This document shows positions 63,924 through 64,000 of a stretch of 64,000 nucleotides of DNA, piece after piece. The stretch covers positions 2,647,839 through 2,711,838 of the forward strand of contig ML133498.1 of assembly GCA_003864495.1 (NCBI GenBank). The letters are read 5' to 3'. A program made the position numbers and the translations under genes. Each line of letters begins with the position of its first letter. The stretch's first letter is position 1. Source of the stretch: Nemopilema nomurai (taxonomy: Eukaryota; Cnidaria; Scyphozoa; Rhizostomeae; Rhizostomatidae). The notes beneath the pieces are model-generated. The model was given only the letters and a program-made list of their open reading frames with translations, was not told where the DNA came from and ran no database searches.

Positions 63924-64000
63924 GTTGGTGATCGTTTTGCGTATTATTGCAGTGATTGCTAGTAAACACGTTTGCTGCAAGCTTGGTGATTAATCAACTG

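Noticed and set aside
63924..63993. In-frame read-through of eIF6 exon 7 to a stop at 63991-63993
   Set aside because: It would replace the conserved last few residues with about 22 unrelated hydrophobic ones; a donor at 63924 with a small last exon beyond the window is more likely.

Overview
The window is animal nuclear DNA: AT-rich, with split genes whose exons average about 100 bp and are joined by GT-AG introns, and with many small repeats inside introns. Gene content is that of a non-vertebrate metazoan. An anthozoan cnidarian would fit (orthologues close to human, dense introns, MITEs, a Penelope-type fragment), but the species cannot be fixed from the sequence. Exon boundaries below were read by eye from reading phase, splice sites and similarity to known families. 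All seven gene models are continuous in frame over their stated exons.

Layout. (1) 3-11526, + strand: an SLC6 sodium-dependent neutral amino acid transporter of the B(0)AT type, 10 visible exons, 5' end outside the window. (2) 13645-26189, +: USP39, the catalytically dead ubiquitin-protease-like factor of the U4/U6.U5 tri-snRNP, 22 exons, 495 aa. (3) 27814-37415, +: TMEM161, a polytopic membrane protein, 12 exons, 479 aa. (4) 38179-45852, - strand: CNOT10, the TPR subunit of CCR4-NOT, 16 exons, 773 aa, convergent with TMEM161. (5) 46728-48765, +: an unrecognised small type I membrane protein with a Ser/Thr/Pro-rich ectodomain; its last two exons are firm and its first exon is tentative. (6) 50977-54599, -: CFDP1/BCNT (Swc5), 8 exons, 271 aa, with one GC-AG intron. 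(7) 56568-63923, +: eIF6, 7 exons, complete except for the last few codons beyond the window edge.

The genes are not an operon and share no single pathway. Most are housekeeping factors for RNA or chromatin (USP39 splicing, CNOT10 mRNA decay, CFDP1 H2A.Z deposition, eIF6 60S maturation). CNOT10 and gene 5, and CFDP1 and eIF6, are arranged head to head. TMEM161 and CNOT10 are tail to tail with polyadenylation signals that cross.

The accessory content is in introns and spacers: two 214-bp TTAA-flanked MITE copies, a TA-flanked MITE with C-rich internal repeats, a third MITE flanked by a 12-bp direct repeat, a Penelope-like 3' fragment in eIF6 intron 4, a pair of retroelement tails, and minisatellites of 15, 24, 25, 26, 49 and 60 bp. 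I found no tRNA, rRNA, CRISPR array or convincing new multi-gene system. The least explained items are the mucin-like gene and the repeat families.
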